From positions 22,830,190 to 22,894,189 of the forward strand of contig OY783200.1 of NCBI GenBank assembly GCA_963678675.1: 64,000 bases of DNA, written 5' to 3'. The position numbers and the translations under genes are program-made. The notes under the pieces are model-generated. The model had not been told where the DNA came from. It worked only from the letters and a program-made list of their open reading frames with translations, and did no database searches. Positions 42,690 to 54,622 of this stretch are shown in pieces. Position 1 is the first letter of the stretch. Each line of letters begins with the position of its first letter. The DNA comes from Xiphydria camelus. Lineage: Eukaryota > Arthropoda > Insecta > Hymenoptera > Xiphydriidae.

Positions 42690-43190
42690 GCTCTGATGGA
42701 AAAGTTTCTTTGAATAATTTCTGAAACAAAATCTGACTTTTTCTGACTTTATGGAGCATGTACTTGGAATATTTTCAGATATTTTCAGGGAAGCATCATA
42801 GCTCGTCAGAGAAATGTTCGAAATATCCATTTTTCTTTTATGCAGAAAAACTTTTCCGAGAAAGTCTAATAAACACCGACGAGTACTTGGAAAAGTCTGC
42901 AGTCCTGCGAAATTTCTGTATGCATTTTTACGGAAATTATACGTTTTCAAAAACTGACCGAATTCCAGAGCTCATCAGAAATTTTCCCGAATTTGGTCAT
43001 ACATGTATCTGAGTTCATGAGAATTGTTTGGGAAAGAAAAATTGATATTTTTTTCAACATTTCTCTGATTCTCTGCGGCAAACTCTGATGCTTTCCTGAA
43101 AATACTCCAATTACTACAGAAAGTCGGAGAAAAGTCAAAGTATCTCGAAATATTTCCGAAGTTTATTAAAGAAATTTAAAGAAATCTGTT
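42690..43190. repeat. Degenerate low-complexity repeat
   Basis: Recurrent tcagagaaat, tttccga, aattttcccga and tctgatg words in both orientations suggest a decayed repeat. No intact boundary. Confidence 0.35.
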
Positions 43191-44047
43191 GGGAATTGTC
43201 GAAGTCGATGATCAAAATACGAAAATCGCGCGTCCCAACGAGCATTTACCCCGAAATCTACGCTCTGCAACAACCATCACTGCCGACGAAAATCGTGAGA
43301 TTCCAAGAGACGCGCGTTAAATCTCAAACACGTCACCGATGCGAGGCCACGCGGTGTCGTCTTCGGGAATGCAAACGTCGATAAGAGATGCGTTCGAACG
43401 AGCTCGGCGTCGCGATACCGACGTCACCCGGTTTATCTGTCATTGAAGTCGCAGCATACGCGAGCCTCGGCACGAAACACACACCGTAGGACGAACCGGT
43501 GACGCCGAAGCTGGCGAACGCGATGCGTTTCGATTACTTATCGCTCTCCCCCGAAGGATATCCGAGAGCGACGAGATTTTTACTGCCGTCTCGACGAAAA
43601 TAAAATTCCCAAGAACCCCTCAAATCTCATCGAAGCAATCATCGTTATCGAGACGAACTGCGAGCTCGATCGAAAAATCTGTTTACATCGAGTGTGAGAT
43701 CGGTATCTCGCGGTATCCTTGTTGGCGCGAAGGACATTTCGACCGAGTATCTTCGCGGACAAGAGGCTCGCGATAAAAATACATATCCGCGAGATCGGTG
43801 GCTATACGCGCGATCGCGGGATTAAATCTTGCGTAACGACGCGGCAGAGGCCGATTGAACTCGGCGAACGGTGCTACTCGAATGCCGTTAGCGCTGCCAA
43901 TTGCGCGCGCGGGTTCTTTATTGTCGCTGCGATTGATTTACCGTCTCACGGTGGTAAAGATCTGCCTCGTTGTTACGACGAACAAGTGCTTTAAGATCAC
44001 AGTCGTATCTGCGGTTAAAGAAACTGATCGTCGTATCGAATGAAATA
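43191..44047. other. Intergenic, no gene seen
   Basis: CpG-containing sequence with chance frames only. Confidence 0.3.
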
Positions 44048-44434
44048 CAGTGGAGCCTCGATTATTACGACTAATTTTGGATAATCGAACAAGTATTCTG
44101 CAGCCTGCAACTAAACTCAGTTATTTAAACTCAGAGTATGAATTTCACAGTAAAAAACACTTTTTTCATTCATACCACACGAGGCTAAACATACTCGCCA
44201 GGGAAGAAACTCGAATCACTATTATCTCGTTATTCATGAACTTTTGGCTTGCATCGCCATGAGACTTCGTTGCAGATAAAAATCGGATCTTCAAAGAATT
44301 ATTATACAAATATGAGTGAAAGTCACACAGATAATGTAAACGTTAATGTAAAATATACTTCTCGGGTATGGTTCTAAAAGAGGCCGCTTTTAACAGCGAC
44401 ACAGGCCTGCGTTCGGATAATCGAGGTCCGACTG
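44048..44434. mobile_element. Tigger/pogo-like MITE, copy 3, with nested MITE A
   Basis: Ends cagtggagcctcgattatta and ggataatcgaggtccgactg with TA on both flanks. The interior is split at about 44175 by MITE A copy 7. A homopolymer A-run (about 44442-44462) follows immediately. Confidence 0.8.
44175..44371. mobile_element. MITE family A, copy 7 (nested in Tigger-like element)
   Basis: Left end ccacacgaggctaaacatac after TA; body ctattatctcgttattcatg; decayed right end tacttctcgggtatgg. It is inserted in the Tigger-like copy and therefore younger. Confidence 0.75.
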
Positions 44435-46447
44435 TATTCCCGAAAAAAAAAAAAAAAAAAAACCCGATTTCCTTCGATCCCGTCAAATGCGCGTGTCCAT
44501 CAGGCCCACTCGAGAGTGCTGCAGTTTGATGTCCTACGTCACTCGGTTACGTCACCCGCCGATGAAAACAACACGAGTACATTCGCAATCGCGATCGAGC
44601 GGCACGGCGGAGCGTGCGAGTCACATACGAGAGCGACGTACTTCCTTATACACCGCGCGCTCGAACGAATGCCATTAGAGTCGGAAATAGATCCACTTTC
44701 AACAATTTACAGCGTAATATCCAGCTGCCGCTAGCCGTGTTCACCCCGCGAAGAACACTCGAGGATATATCGATCCTCGCGCAGCCGCGCGTATTGCGTA
44801 TAAAAACAATACAAGCGAGGAACGAAGAAATAACGAATTCCGCGAGAGCGACGACGAAGTAAAACATCGCACCGAACTCGAGCGACGCCACTTTCGCCTC
44901 GACCGTTTCGAGGTCTGCGCGAAAAAGCCACCCAAAGACGGGAGATTATCCCTCGACACGGAATAAGAACCCGCGTTCGGGCTAAGCAAGCCACGCACCT
45001 CCCCGTTCGTCCCTTTTATCCTCCGTATTCTCTTTCCTTCTACGCAGCGTCGAGAGAAAAACGAAAACCCTATCGATCGCGTATTCCCACCGCAGCCGTG
45101 CAACAGCTGGGCGCCCCTTCGCGACGTAGTTCTGGCTTACCTTTAGCCAATTGATCGGCGATGCGGGTGGACGAGTGCGTGGCGCGTAGTCGCGCTCGTA
45201 TACCGCCGGATATCGGGTCGCTCTGCGGGCTGTGCTGTCGAGCGAATGATGCGTCGGAAAAGCGCGGTTCCAGCGCGATGCGGACAGCAGCCGCGAGCTC
45301 GGATTCAGCGACCGATCGCACTGGCCCTGCAGCCGTGTGGGAAATGCTTTGTTGGGTCCGAGCCGCCGGGTGCGCGGGTTCCTCCACCCGTTGTTACGCG
45401 GAGAGGGCGCTCGAAGGGTGGTTCCATTGCGCCGACTCGGAAAGGACCGCAAAGTTGCGTCGAAGCTCCGCGTTCGGGGGACGCGCGTCATTGATCGGCT
45501 CTCGCCCATGCGGGGTCTACGGCCTTGTCGAACCGCCTCGGCGAGGGGCGACGCGTCGTAGGGGACGATGATTTTGTCCCGAAATTCGAGCTTTGGTCGT
45601 TGCTTCGATCGACCCGACTTCGTCTCGATCGCTGCGACGCGAAGCGAGGCGACTGATCGCTTGGGAAAGGAGAGTCCGTCGTAGTTTACGTTTGAAAAAT
45701 ACTGCGAAGAATGATACGCGCTGTTTGCGATAGCGTCACGGTGCTCGGTTTAAGGGGAGGGTGGCGCAGATCTCACGTTTCCCGGAACGAAAATCGCGAC
45801 GCAGTTCCTTCCAACGCCTGGATTACTCGGTATTGTTGTTCGAGGCGAAGTCCGTGTGTCGTGGGTCACGTCGACGCGCGGAACGGAATTAGGGATAATC
45901 GCGACGAATTTGTTTGGTTTTTGCTCTTGCACCGATGTTTGTCGGTATTTCGAAATGAGTAGAGTTCTGTAAAGAACTCCGACGACTGATGGTAGAGAAG
46001 ATCGAACCAGCGCGGTTCTCGGTCGATAAGTAATCTGCTTACCACAGGAGAGATGAGCGTTTGTTGTCGCTGTAGAGCTCTACTCTATCGACTGTCGACA
46101 CATCGCTCGTTCAGGTAGGTATTCTTTTAACCCGTCGGCACTCGCGTTATGAGCACGCGCAAATTCACGATTTCTCTCTATCACGCAAATTTTCACCGTA
46201 TAGGAAACTTTTACAAAAGTCATTCAAATGCTTCGAGAATTTTTTTTATCCTTCTACAACTATTCCTCTTTCATTCAGTGTAAATCGTGCGAAAAGGCGC
46301 ATTATGTAAGAACGACATTGCTATTACGAAAGAAACCCTCAAGGATGACTGATTCGTTCTGCGAGGAAAATAATTACGCGCGGAATATATATAACATCGC
46401 CTCGGGTATTCAGGTTACTTTCTCTGGAAGTCTAGGCGCTGGATATA
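44435..46447. other. Intergenic with CpG-rich core, no gene seen
   Basis: Includes an A-run and a CpG-rich stretch at 44560-45700 with long overlapping frames on both strands (175 codons minus at 44982-45509, 136 plus at 45161-45571). Both are arginine/proline-rich and mutually exclusive. No family is recognised. Confidence 0.4.
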
Positions 46448-46448
46448 T

Positions 46449-47245
46449 CATATGAGTCTAAACTTGCTCGCCAGAAAAGACTCCGATCGTTATTATCTCA
46501 TTATTTATGATCTTTTGGCCTGGATGGATATAAGACTTTGTTGTAAACGGAAATGTAATCTTTAAGGAAGTATTACGCAAACATGAGTCAAAAGTTCACA
46601 GATAATGAGATAATAGTACAAGCTTCACAGATTCTATTTATTTTACCTCAGGAGAGGTAGGGTTGAATTTGAACGACGAAAAAAAGGACAATTTTCATTC
46701 AGAAAAAGATCTTTCGGAAATTAAGAAACGTGCAATGGTTTAAGAAAAAAACATTTTTAAGATATACAATGAAACGAAAATAGTTATTGAGCGAATGAAG
46801 GGTCTTTTTGCAACTTAAAAATGTGTAACTCATATTACGCAGCTTAAATCTGGGCCTCTCGCAATGATTTAAGGAAACGAAACCATTTGTCAAATTTAGT
46901 TTCCGGTAAGAAACACTTATTCAGTTAAGTTATTATATTTGAAACGAAATATTGAGGCAAGAAAGAGATAGAGACAGAGAGTTATAGTATCATTAAAAAA
47001 ATATTGAAAATTTGGACCCTTTTCACGTAATCTGAAACGATGAAAAGACGCACTTAATTGAGAAGCGTGAAATAATAGAAGGTTTCAGAGGATAAATATC
47101 AAGTTATAGGGGAAAATTGCGAGTTTTAGGGTGAAAAACAGGAAGTTTAAAAAATAGTTAAATAAATGGGAATACGGGACACACTGTGAAGTCTGTAATA
47201 GTGATTCAAGTTTCTTTCCTGGCGAGTAAGTTCGGACTCACACCA
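46449..47245. mobile_element. MITE family A, copy 8, split by a MITE B
   Basis: Left part 46449-46618 (tcatatgagtctaaacttgc .. gataatgagataatagta) and right part 47196-47245 (taatagtgattcaagtttct .. gcgagtaagttcggactcac) together make one family A element. MITE B copy 5 lies between them. Confidence 0.85.
46619..47195. mobile_element. MITE family B, copy 5 (inserted in MITE A), reverse orientation
   Basis: Ends caagcttcacag and ctgtgaagtctg. The interior is the complement of the other B copies (agaaacactt, aatgatttaaggaaacgaaa). It is flanked by taatagta and taatagtg, an 8-bp duplication with one later change, as expected for hAT elements. Confidence 0.85.
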
Positions 47246-49039
47246 TACGCTTCGGTACTCCTAGCAGAAGTTGGTAGGAATTTTTATCTGGAAATTATTT
47301 TCCTTTCAACATTTTCGAATCATTCGTTTCCTGTCGTTCGCCAAATCAACGGTGCAATTATCCCGATGCGATGTTTTCAAGGAATAAGGGGAGCGCATTG
47401 AAATTACAGCACGTCGTTGTTACGAAGAAAAATGAGAGATGAAAATTCCAGTAATAGAAGCGGTGGAGTCCGGACTGTAATTCAAGCAGGAGGATCGTTT
47501 TTCCTCCACGTGCATTTTCCTCCTTCCGATACACATTTGAATTTCTAGTGCGCCTCATACATACATGCATACGGTACTCGAATATGTATTTATGGAAAAA
47601 TTTGAGATACGTGTTGAAATATCTATATATGCAAGTCACCTAAACATATATGCGCGTTTGTATATTTGTATGTTCTTCATACAAATCCTCAGTTTTCATC
47701 CGATCTCGATGAAATTTCGCACACACCACGTATGCTTTTAAATAAGACGGAATATATCGTCCATGTTTGGTTTACCCCCCCCCCCCCCCACTATCCTTTT
47801 CCACCTCCTTGAGCAAAATTTACGCGCGCAACTTTTCAGTTCTTCGCAAATATCTGAAAAACGGCGGGGAAATCGGCCAAAGTGGATGTTCCGATAAAAT
47901 TTCCCGCCGAGCGGCGACAATTATTACCTTGCAAAATTGACGAAAACCCGGGTAGAACAGCTAGTCTACCACATTACTCTGTGCGCGCGTCTCATTTTAA
48001 TCGCGACGAGGAAACGAATTGCAAAAAGCAGAGCTTCCCAAAAGAAAGGAAGCATCGGCAAAGCTCCTGGCGATCGATCGCGGCTAGCGTAAAAAGGGGC
48101 GCGTCAACTTTGCGCACGGATATTAATATATTCGAACGCATCTGCACGGAACGAACCGCGTGTAGAGGCGCAACGGAAATAGATCTCCGCTGCGGTCGCC
48201 CGAGAGGGAATTATGAATTGGCGACGGAAACGATTCCCGCGGGCGATCGCGATCAACTCGCGCGCCGCGTACGCGAGGTGTCATTTGACTTTCAGAGTCG
48301 AGTGCTGATGATTCGCCGATCGGCGAGCAGTGGCGTGGAGTCGGTTCGATGAGTTCGCGAAAAAAAAAAAAAAAAAAGATCGTCTCTTTACCCCTGCCAC
48401 TTCACAGGCGACGCCGAGTCAAAGATGCGCAAAGTCATTTAAAGAAAACGGCTCACCCGGAAGCGTTGACCAGTAGAGAACGCGTTCCGTCTCGCAGCGG
48501 AAGCAAACGGAGTGAGTGGTGCGACGTCTTGTACATCGGCCGGATTTGGAAGTCGGTGGATGAAAGTGTAGATCTCGTCGTTGCGTCTCCTCGCGGCTAT
48601 GTCACCGGCGCTATCGCTCTTCACGTGCGGCTCGGTGAGTCTTGGCGAATGCCTCGAAGCGCTGCGAAAAATGACCAATCAATAAAACAAAAAAAATACC
48701 AAGCGGGAGCCCTGTATGTAACGAAGCATCGTAGAAAATTTCTCGTGGGACGGGAGAATGAACGGGGATGAAAATAGACGACGCAGGGCGTTTTCAACTA
48801 ATTGCTCGCGTGGACGGAAATGAAAACGAAGGTTCCTCTCGCGTTCGAACACTTACCCCGCCGCCCCTTTCAACCCCGACTACTTCCATTTAATTAAGCG
48901 GCTACCCAGAAGCCACATCACTTTAACGAAGTTTAATCGCGCGACGGCACGATAGCAATTAGACTCTCGCGTTGACCCCGATCGATCGAAACGGTTCCGC
49001 GTTCGGTAATTTCAAGGCTACCGCGATGATCCAAACTCC
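47246..49039. other. Intergenic, no gene seen
   Basis: Contains a C15 run at 47775-47789, a run of about 19 A at 48360-48378, a family E fragment at about 48660-48720 and open frames of 156 and 140 codons (47882-48352, 48349-48771) without recognisable content. Confidence 0.4.
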
Positions 49040-49350
49040 TATTGAAACAATGCCATAGATTCTCACAGAAGACTTGTAAAAATCCCATAGAATCTCAAAC
49101 ACAGCAATTTTCGATGACAACTGATGAAAATCTGAGAGGGATGAATAGAAATGTATTGGATTTTGTGTGTGTGTCCGTAGAAACAAATAAAATCTTGTAA
49201 CGTTCTATTAGTAATTACGAATGGAATGACGTGGTGCAGGTCTTTATTTCCTTTATGGGATTTTACTTGTATTCTCGAATACATATAAAAACCATTAAAT
49301 TCCTATTTATCATCTCGGATACACATCGAATCCAATGAATTCCCAGATAG
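49040..49350. mobile_element. Foldback repeat family C, copy 4
   Basis: Left arm gaagacttgtaaaaatccca, gagagggatgaatagaaatg; right arm tttatgggattttacttgta, aatccaatgaattccca. Hairpin-forming as in copy 2. Confidence 0.65.
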
Positions 49351-49629
49351 ACTTGTATGATCGTCACGGCGTTTATACGAACTAAAATAATTGGTCGTTC
49401 TAAAGCTTTCGCTTTTTTTGCCCCGTGAATTTAAAAAATAACTACATATTCTTAAAGAAATTGTCAAATTTACATGATAACGTGATTCAAATGAATCGCT
49501 GTATGTATCGTAGCAACGATATTTGCAAAAAATTGCGCTAATGTTGAATACATGTTTAGCATTTCATTTGTAATATTTTGAAAGCACTTAATGTTTCTAA
49601 AGAGAGTTTCTGCACAATCAACGTACATC
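49351..49629. other. AT-rich spacer, nothing recognised
   Basis: No coding signal and no repeat match between the two family C pieces. Confidence 0.3.
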
Positions 49630-49770
49630 TGTCTATCTGGGTTCCTATTCATCCTTCTCAAATTTTCTAGCGGATATCTAAAAATATACCGTATTAAAAA
49701 CGCATCAAATTCTCGTACAAATGGTCTCCGAGAATCTATGGGATCTTTTCAATGGGGACCGTGTTGCGCT
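49630..49770. mobile_element. Foldback repeat family C, right-arm fragment
   Basis: gggttcctattcatccttct, cagcggatatctaaaa and gagaatctatgggatctttt match the right arm of the family; the left arm is missing. Confidence 0.5.
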
Positions 49771-52200
49771 CGTCGGTCAAAGGTCGATCGAAAACTATCG
49801 ACTTGCAAAACCGGCTTTAAAGTTTGACGGTCGCATTCGTAAGAATTGGTGCCAGGGTTTAAAAATGTATCCCCCTTCCAATGTGAGCGGCACAACCGCA
49901 GAGACCGTATAGAGTGCCGCGAGCGTTAGATCGAAATAAAAGTCAATGCTAAAAAGGCGATCGGTCTACGCATTTCTCGTTTCATTAGAAGAGCGCGTGT
50001 CTTCGCGTTTACGAAAATTGCCGAGGTAACGACAAGCAAAAATATCACTTCCGCGTCGAGATAAGCGTGATGTCTTTGTCACGTTTTGCACTCACGCGCG
50101 TGACATTTATCACCGCCGTCTCGCGCACGACATGATAACGCGTCTCACGACAAATGCAATTTCACGTGCGATAACAGAGTGGCCAGCGAATCAATGCTTT
50201 CAAGTTCTACAGGTTACGAAGCACCATTTTTCAGGATTACTAAATATTGAATTTTGCTGAAAACAAAAATAGAGCGAAACTACTTGATATACATAAGTAG
50301 TCATAGTAGAAAGTAAACTTTTATTCTGCTCTTCCAGAGAGAGTGTTCATATTAATTTAACTTTCAACATCTCTTCAGCTTAACTCACGAAATAGCAATT
50401 TTAAACTCAATAATGAAATCTTGGCGGGAAGCTTCGAACATGACATGTAGCGTTCGTTCGCCTTTGCTTTTTGGTCTTAAAAAAATGCCAGGTTCTCGAA
50501 GTAAAATCAAGGGTTTATCCAAGATTTCTCAAGCTTCCTAAAAATTCAAGGGTCGCGGGCCACCCTGAATACGATAACGTACGATAACGAGGGGAGAATG
50601 AACTTGCGTTCACCTCGGTGTCAAGTAATTCTGATGTCATGATAGCTTATCGCGAGGGTGATTGTTTCGATGCGAGCGACTTGCGTCACCCGTACGCATC
50701 GGTATTCATCGTATAACTGAAAAGTGGAGTTATGAGTGACGACGCGAAAAAATTTAACAAGGCGTTTCGATGACTCGGCGCGTCGTTCTTCGTAAACAGA
50801 ACCGACGACAGAATTAATCGATCGCTCGTACGTTTTGAACTACTTCTGGAAAAAAAAAAAGATGTCAACGCTTCGATTGTACACGAGAAGCCGATCTATT
50901 GATTCGAGAGACTCGTTCCATTCGAGTAAAGCGATAAACGAAAACGGAGAAGAAAAAAGCCAAAATCGGTACTTCGACGCGCGTTGCCTGTTTGCAAATT
51001 AAGAAAAGCGTTCCTTTCTTCGCTATTTCCTCCCGAAAATAAAGACGATACGCACTTCTCTAAACATTGCGATGATATTTTAAGGTCATGTCAACTTTCG
51101 GGCTCCCATCCGGTCAATGTTCAAAAATTGTGGGTTTTAGTGACTTCTTATTTGAAAAAAAAAATTACCAATCTTTTCGCATTTGAGCATTGCGAAGAGA
51201 GATACGAAAAAGTGGTCTGATGGTCGCTGTAATAAATTCGGTAGAGTTTTGAGAAACTAATATTGAAAGAAAATGATTTAGATTTGTAAAGGAAATAATT
51301 TATCTTCGCAAGACCGTCAAATTATTTGACGAAACCGTAAAAATAATTGCTTTTAACGTCTTCTAAAAGTAAAAATGACTCTCTACTCACTTTCTTGCAA
51401 AAAGTGACCAATCATTTAAAAAATGACCAAGTGGGAGTCCCGTAGGTTCCGCTCGACAGCGACGGAGACATTAAAAGTCAATCGATGAAGAGAAAATTAG
51501 ATCGTACCGCGGAGACGAAGGTCACCCGAATCCCCCGACTTCTAGCCGCAACCGCGCGGTTGAAAATTCGTTCTCAAACCGCTCCTCCGCCCACGACTTT
51601 ACCTCATCCCTCGGTTCTCCACCCTCGCTGGAAATGCGCCCCCGCGATTCGAACCGCGCCCCGCGTCGTTCGTCCTTCGCGCGGCTTCCCGCCAGCGATC
51701 GACTGTACGTTTGGGAAGACTTCCAATTCGAAACGGCGCGTCGAGGCCGCGGCTCGAAAGGTAAATTTACCGACGAGAGAGACCTCCCTTCCACGACGGT
51801 TAGTAACCGTGCGCGCGCGCGGATATCGCTCCGAGGTCGACTCCACAGTCACGGGCTGCCCGCCAGAGCGAACGGTTCTCCTCGTGCCGTGGCTCGCCGT
51901 TCGACCGACACCCACTTGGCACCCTTTCCGAGGACCCCGTTGCTCTTCATTCCCGTACGACCCTCTGGTTTCAGCTGTTTCGAAGCGGCGTTCGTCACGC
52001 GAGTCGTTACCCCGTCAATCTCCGAAAAGGTGAGTCGCCCGACGCGAATCTCGGGGAAACGTGTGTCGCAAGGACGTCCGCGCGACGTGCGGCTCTCTCA
52101 CTTTCTCTCCGTCCGCGCCTGCCCTCGTTGACCGCGAGCCTCGCAACTCTCGCTTCGGCGCTATCACAGCGCGTCTCGTGTTTCAGGTCGCCCCGAAATC
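49771..52200. other. Intergenic and ALAS upstream region
   Basis: No gene seen to about 51350; a family E fragment lies at 51355-51450. The CpG-rich 51480-52180 is probably the promoter and 5' leader of ALAS, ending at a splice acceptor (gtgtttcag, about 52188) 13 bases before the ATG. The 182- and 165-codon frames in it (51485-52131) are low-complexity and not called. No iron-responsive-element loop was found in it. Confidence 0.45.
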
Positions 52201-54488
52201 ATGCCGTGTCCCTTCCTGACGCGCCTCTCGGCGAGCTACGTCCGCAACTACGGCACGTCGCTGCTAATGAACTATCGGCAGCACTGCCCGGTCATGTCCC
52301 GCATGTCCGGCTCCCTGGCGCCGTCCGAGGAGGAGCAGCAGCAGACCCGGGAAACGGTCGCGAGCCACTGTCCGTTTCTCTCAAAGGAGAAAGAGCTGAA
52401 CGAGGCCATCAAGGAGGCGAGTCCGGCGGTCGAGGAGGACGTGATAGCGCTGCCCGCCTCGCCCGAGAAGGACCCCGAGGCGTTCCCCTACGAGGAGCAC
52501 TTTCACGAGCAGATAATGCGCAAGAAGAAGGACCACTCGTACCGGGTCTTCAAGAAGGTCAATCGTCTCGCCGAGGAGTTCCCGGCGGCCCTGGAGTACT
52601 CCTGGGGCGAGAAGCCGATAACCGTGTGGTGCTCCAACGATTACCTGGGAATGTCGCGGCATCCCGCGATCGTCGAGTCCGTGCGACGCGCCCTGGACAA
52701 GTACGGCGCGGGCGCCGGCGGCACGAGGAACATATCCGGCAACTCGACGGGCCACGAGATGCTGGAGCGACGGCTGGCGAGCCTCCACCGAAAGGAGGCC
52801 GCGCTCCTGTTCACCTCGTGCTACGTGGCGAACGACTCGACACTCTACACGCTCGCCAAGAGCCTGCCCGGGTGTCACATCTTCTCCGACGCCGGCAACC
52901 ACGCCTCCATGATCCAGGGGATCCGCAACAGCGGCGTGCCCAAGCACATATTCCGTCACAACGACGCGCGGCACCTGGAGGAGTCGCTCGCCAAGGTGGA
53001 CCGGAGCGTGCCGAAGATCGTGGCCTTCGAGACCGTGCATTCCATGACGGGTGACGTCTGCCCGCTGGAGGAGCTGTGCGACGTGGCGCACAAGTACGGC
53101 GCGCTCACGTTCGTCGACGAGGTCCACGCGGTGGGGCTCTACGGTTACTCCGGCGCGGGTATCGGCGAGCGGGACTGGGTGCTGCACAAGATGGACGTAA
53201 TTTCGGGGACGCTGGGGAAGGCGTTCGGCAACGTCGGCGGCTACATAGTCGGCACAGCGAAGCTGGTGGACATGATCAGGAGTTACGCGTCGGGGTTCAT
53301 CTTCACGACCTCGCTGCCGCCGACGGTCCTGTACGGCGCCTTCGCGGCGGTCGAGGTGTTGGCCTCGGATGAGGGGAGGGCGCTGAGGGCCAGCCACCAG
53401 AAGAACGTGGCGTACATGAAGTCGAGACTGACGGAAGCGGGCATTCCGTTGGAGAACTCGCCTTCCCACATCATTCCGATAAAGGTGAGATCGCGCGGGA
53501 TCCGCCCACGAAATCGGCAATCGGAATGTTTGACGAATTCCCTTTCTCTTTTGTGCTTCTTACACTGAGAGAAAAAATGGTACATTTTTTCAAGGCTGCC
53601 ATTCGGTAAGATGTTAAAGAGCGATGCTCTGTCGGATCCTGGCGTACCCGAAAAATACGGTGTGTTTTGGAATTTTATCCGTAATAATAACGGAAAATCA
53701 CAGATACTCAACGCTGCAGATGTCAGTATGATTCTAGTATAATTTGAGTATTTTATCAGTATATCATCGGTATACTTGAGAGTATACCCATATCACATAC
53801 CAATCTGTTATCATATCCAAATTATACCTACTAAGAAAATACCGAAAAAAAAATGCGTATGATCGGATCCGCCCGGGGTGGATTCAAATATCTCCTTATT
53901 ACGCGTCACCATTACGATTTACAGAATTTGGAGACTGATAACACGACCGTCTGAGACTTCATACGAATACGAATAGCTGTAATTTTTTAGCGGCGAGACA
54001 GTATCGCGAAAATTATACGACAAATCAGGGGACGAAATCTAAAAAATAACGACTTTTAGCGACTGTTAAAGATGAAAATGGCTTTCTACTGACTTTGCTG
54101 GAAAAAACAGAGCAATCGTTTTAAAAAATGACCAAACGGGAGCCTTGTATATTCAATTAAATCCACTACATTTTTCCCTCGGTGTAGGAAGCGCTCAGAT
54201 CTCAGAGCCGTGTGATAAATGCATCTTCTTCGCTCCCCCCAGATCGGCGATCCTTTCCTGAGCAGCCAACTGGCTGACGCGTTATTGCGAGAAAAGGGCC
54301 ACTACGTTCAAGCCATCAATTATCCCACGGTTCCCAAGGGGGAGGAAAAGCTGAGGCTGGCGCCGACGCCGAAGCACACCGTGCCAATGATGGATCAGTT
54401 CGTACAGGACACGCTGGAAGTGTTCCATCGCCTGAACGTGCCGAAGACCAAGACGGAGGACGCGCCGCGCGTCATCTCGGTCCATTGA
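52201..54488 (+). CDS. Alas: 5-aminolevulinate synthase, mitochondrial
   Basis: Catalyses the first committed step of haem synthesis in the mitochondrial matrix: glycine plus succinyl-CoA gives 5-aminolevulinate, CO2 and CoA, using pyridoxal phosphate. Exon 1 (52201-53484, 428 codons) and exon 2 (54243-54488) join in phase 0 ([15 protein letters not shown]) for 509 residues. The presequence holds three Cys-Pro haem-regulatory motifs, CPFL (Cys3), CPVM (Cys29) and CPFL (Cys57). The core shows [46 protein letters not shown] and the PLP lysine in [10 protein letters not shown] (Lys340). The C-terminus [14 protein letters not shown] is typical. The ATG follows a leader acceptor directly. A polyadenylation AATAAA lies at 54617. 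The intron carries a family E-like element. Haem feedback on import through the CP motifs is the likely control. Confidence 0.98.
53566..54190. mobile_element. Repeat family E-like element in the ALAS intron
   Basis: Outer ends cttacactgagagaaaaaat and tttttccctcggtgtaggaa form an inverted pair. Inside, aaggctgccattcggtaaga and atgaccaaacgggagccttg pair as family E ends. The nested-pair layout suggests one element inside another. The host exons are unaffected. Confidence 0.55.
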
Positions 54489-54616
54489 CGAAGGCGTGGA
54501 TCGTAGAGAGAAAATGTTTACACCGACGATACTTTATTTATGCGCGAGAAACAGAGCACCGTTCGATCCAAGACCGAAGTGGTTTCAAACTCTGGCGAAG
54601 CCTTGGTTTGAAGAAT

Positions 54617-54622
54617 AATAAA
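54617..54622 (+). promoter_or_regulatory. ALAS polyadenylation signal
   Basis: AATAAA 129 bases after the ALAS stop codon. Confidence 0.55.

Noticed and set aside
44982..45571. 175-codon minus and 136-codon plus overlapping frames
   Set aside because: Mutually exclusive, Arg/Pro-rich translations in a CpG island; nothing recognisable.
51485..52131. 182- and 165-codon frames upstream of ALAS
   Set aside because: Overlapping low-complexity frames in a CpG-rich promoter/leader. ALAS normally starts at the presequence found at 52201.
51450..52200. Iron-responsive element in the ALAS leader
   Set aside because: No CAGTGN loop flanked by complementary arms could be found. The closest string, cagtcacgg near 51848, lacks the loop consensus.
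52381..53520. 379-codon minus-strand frame opposite ALAS
   Set aside because: Antisense shadow of the ALAS exon; arginine/valine-rich noise.
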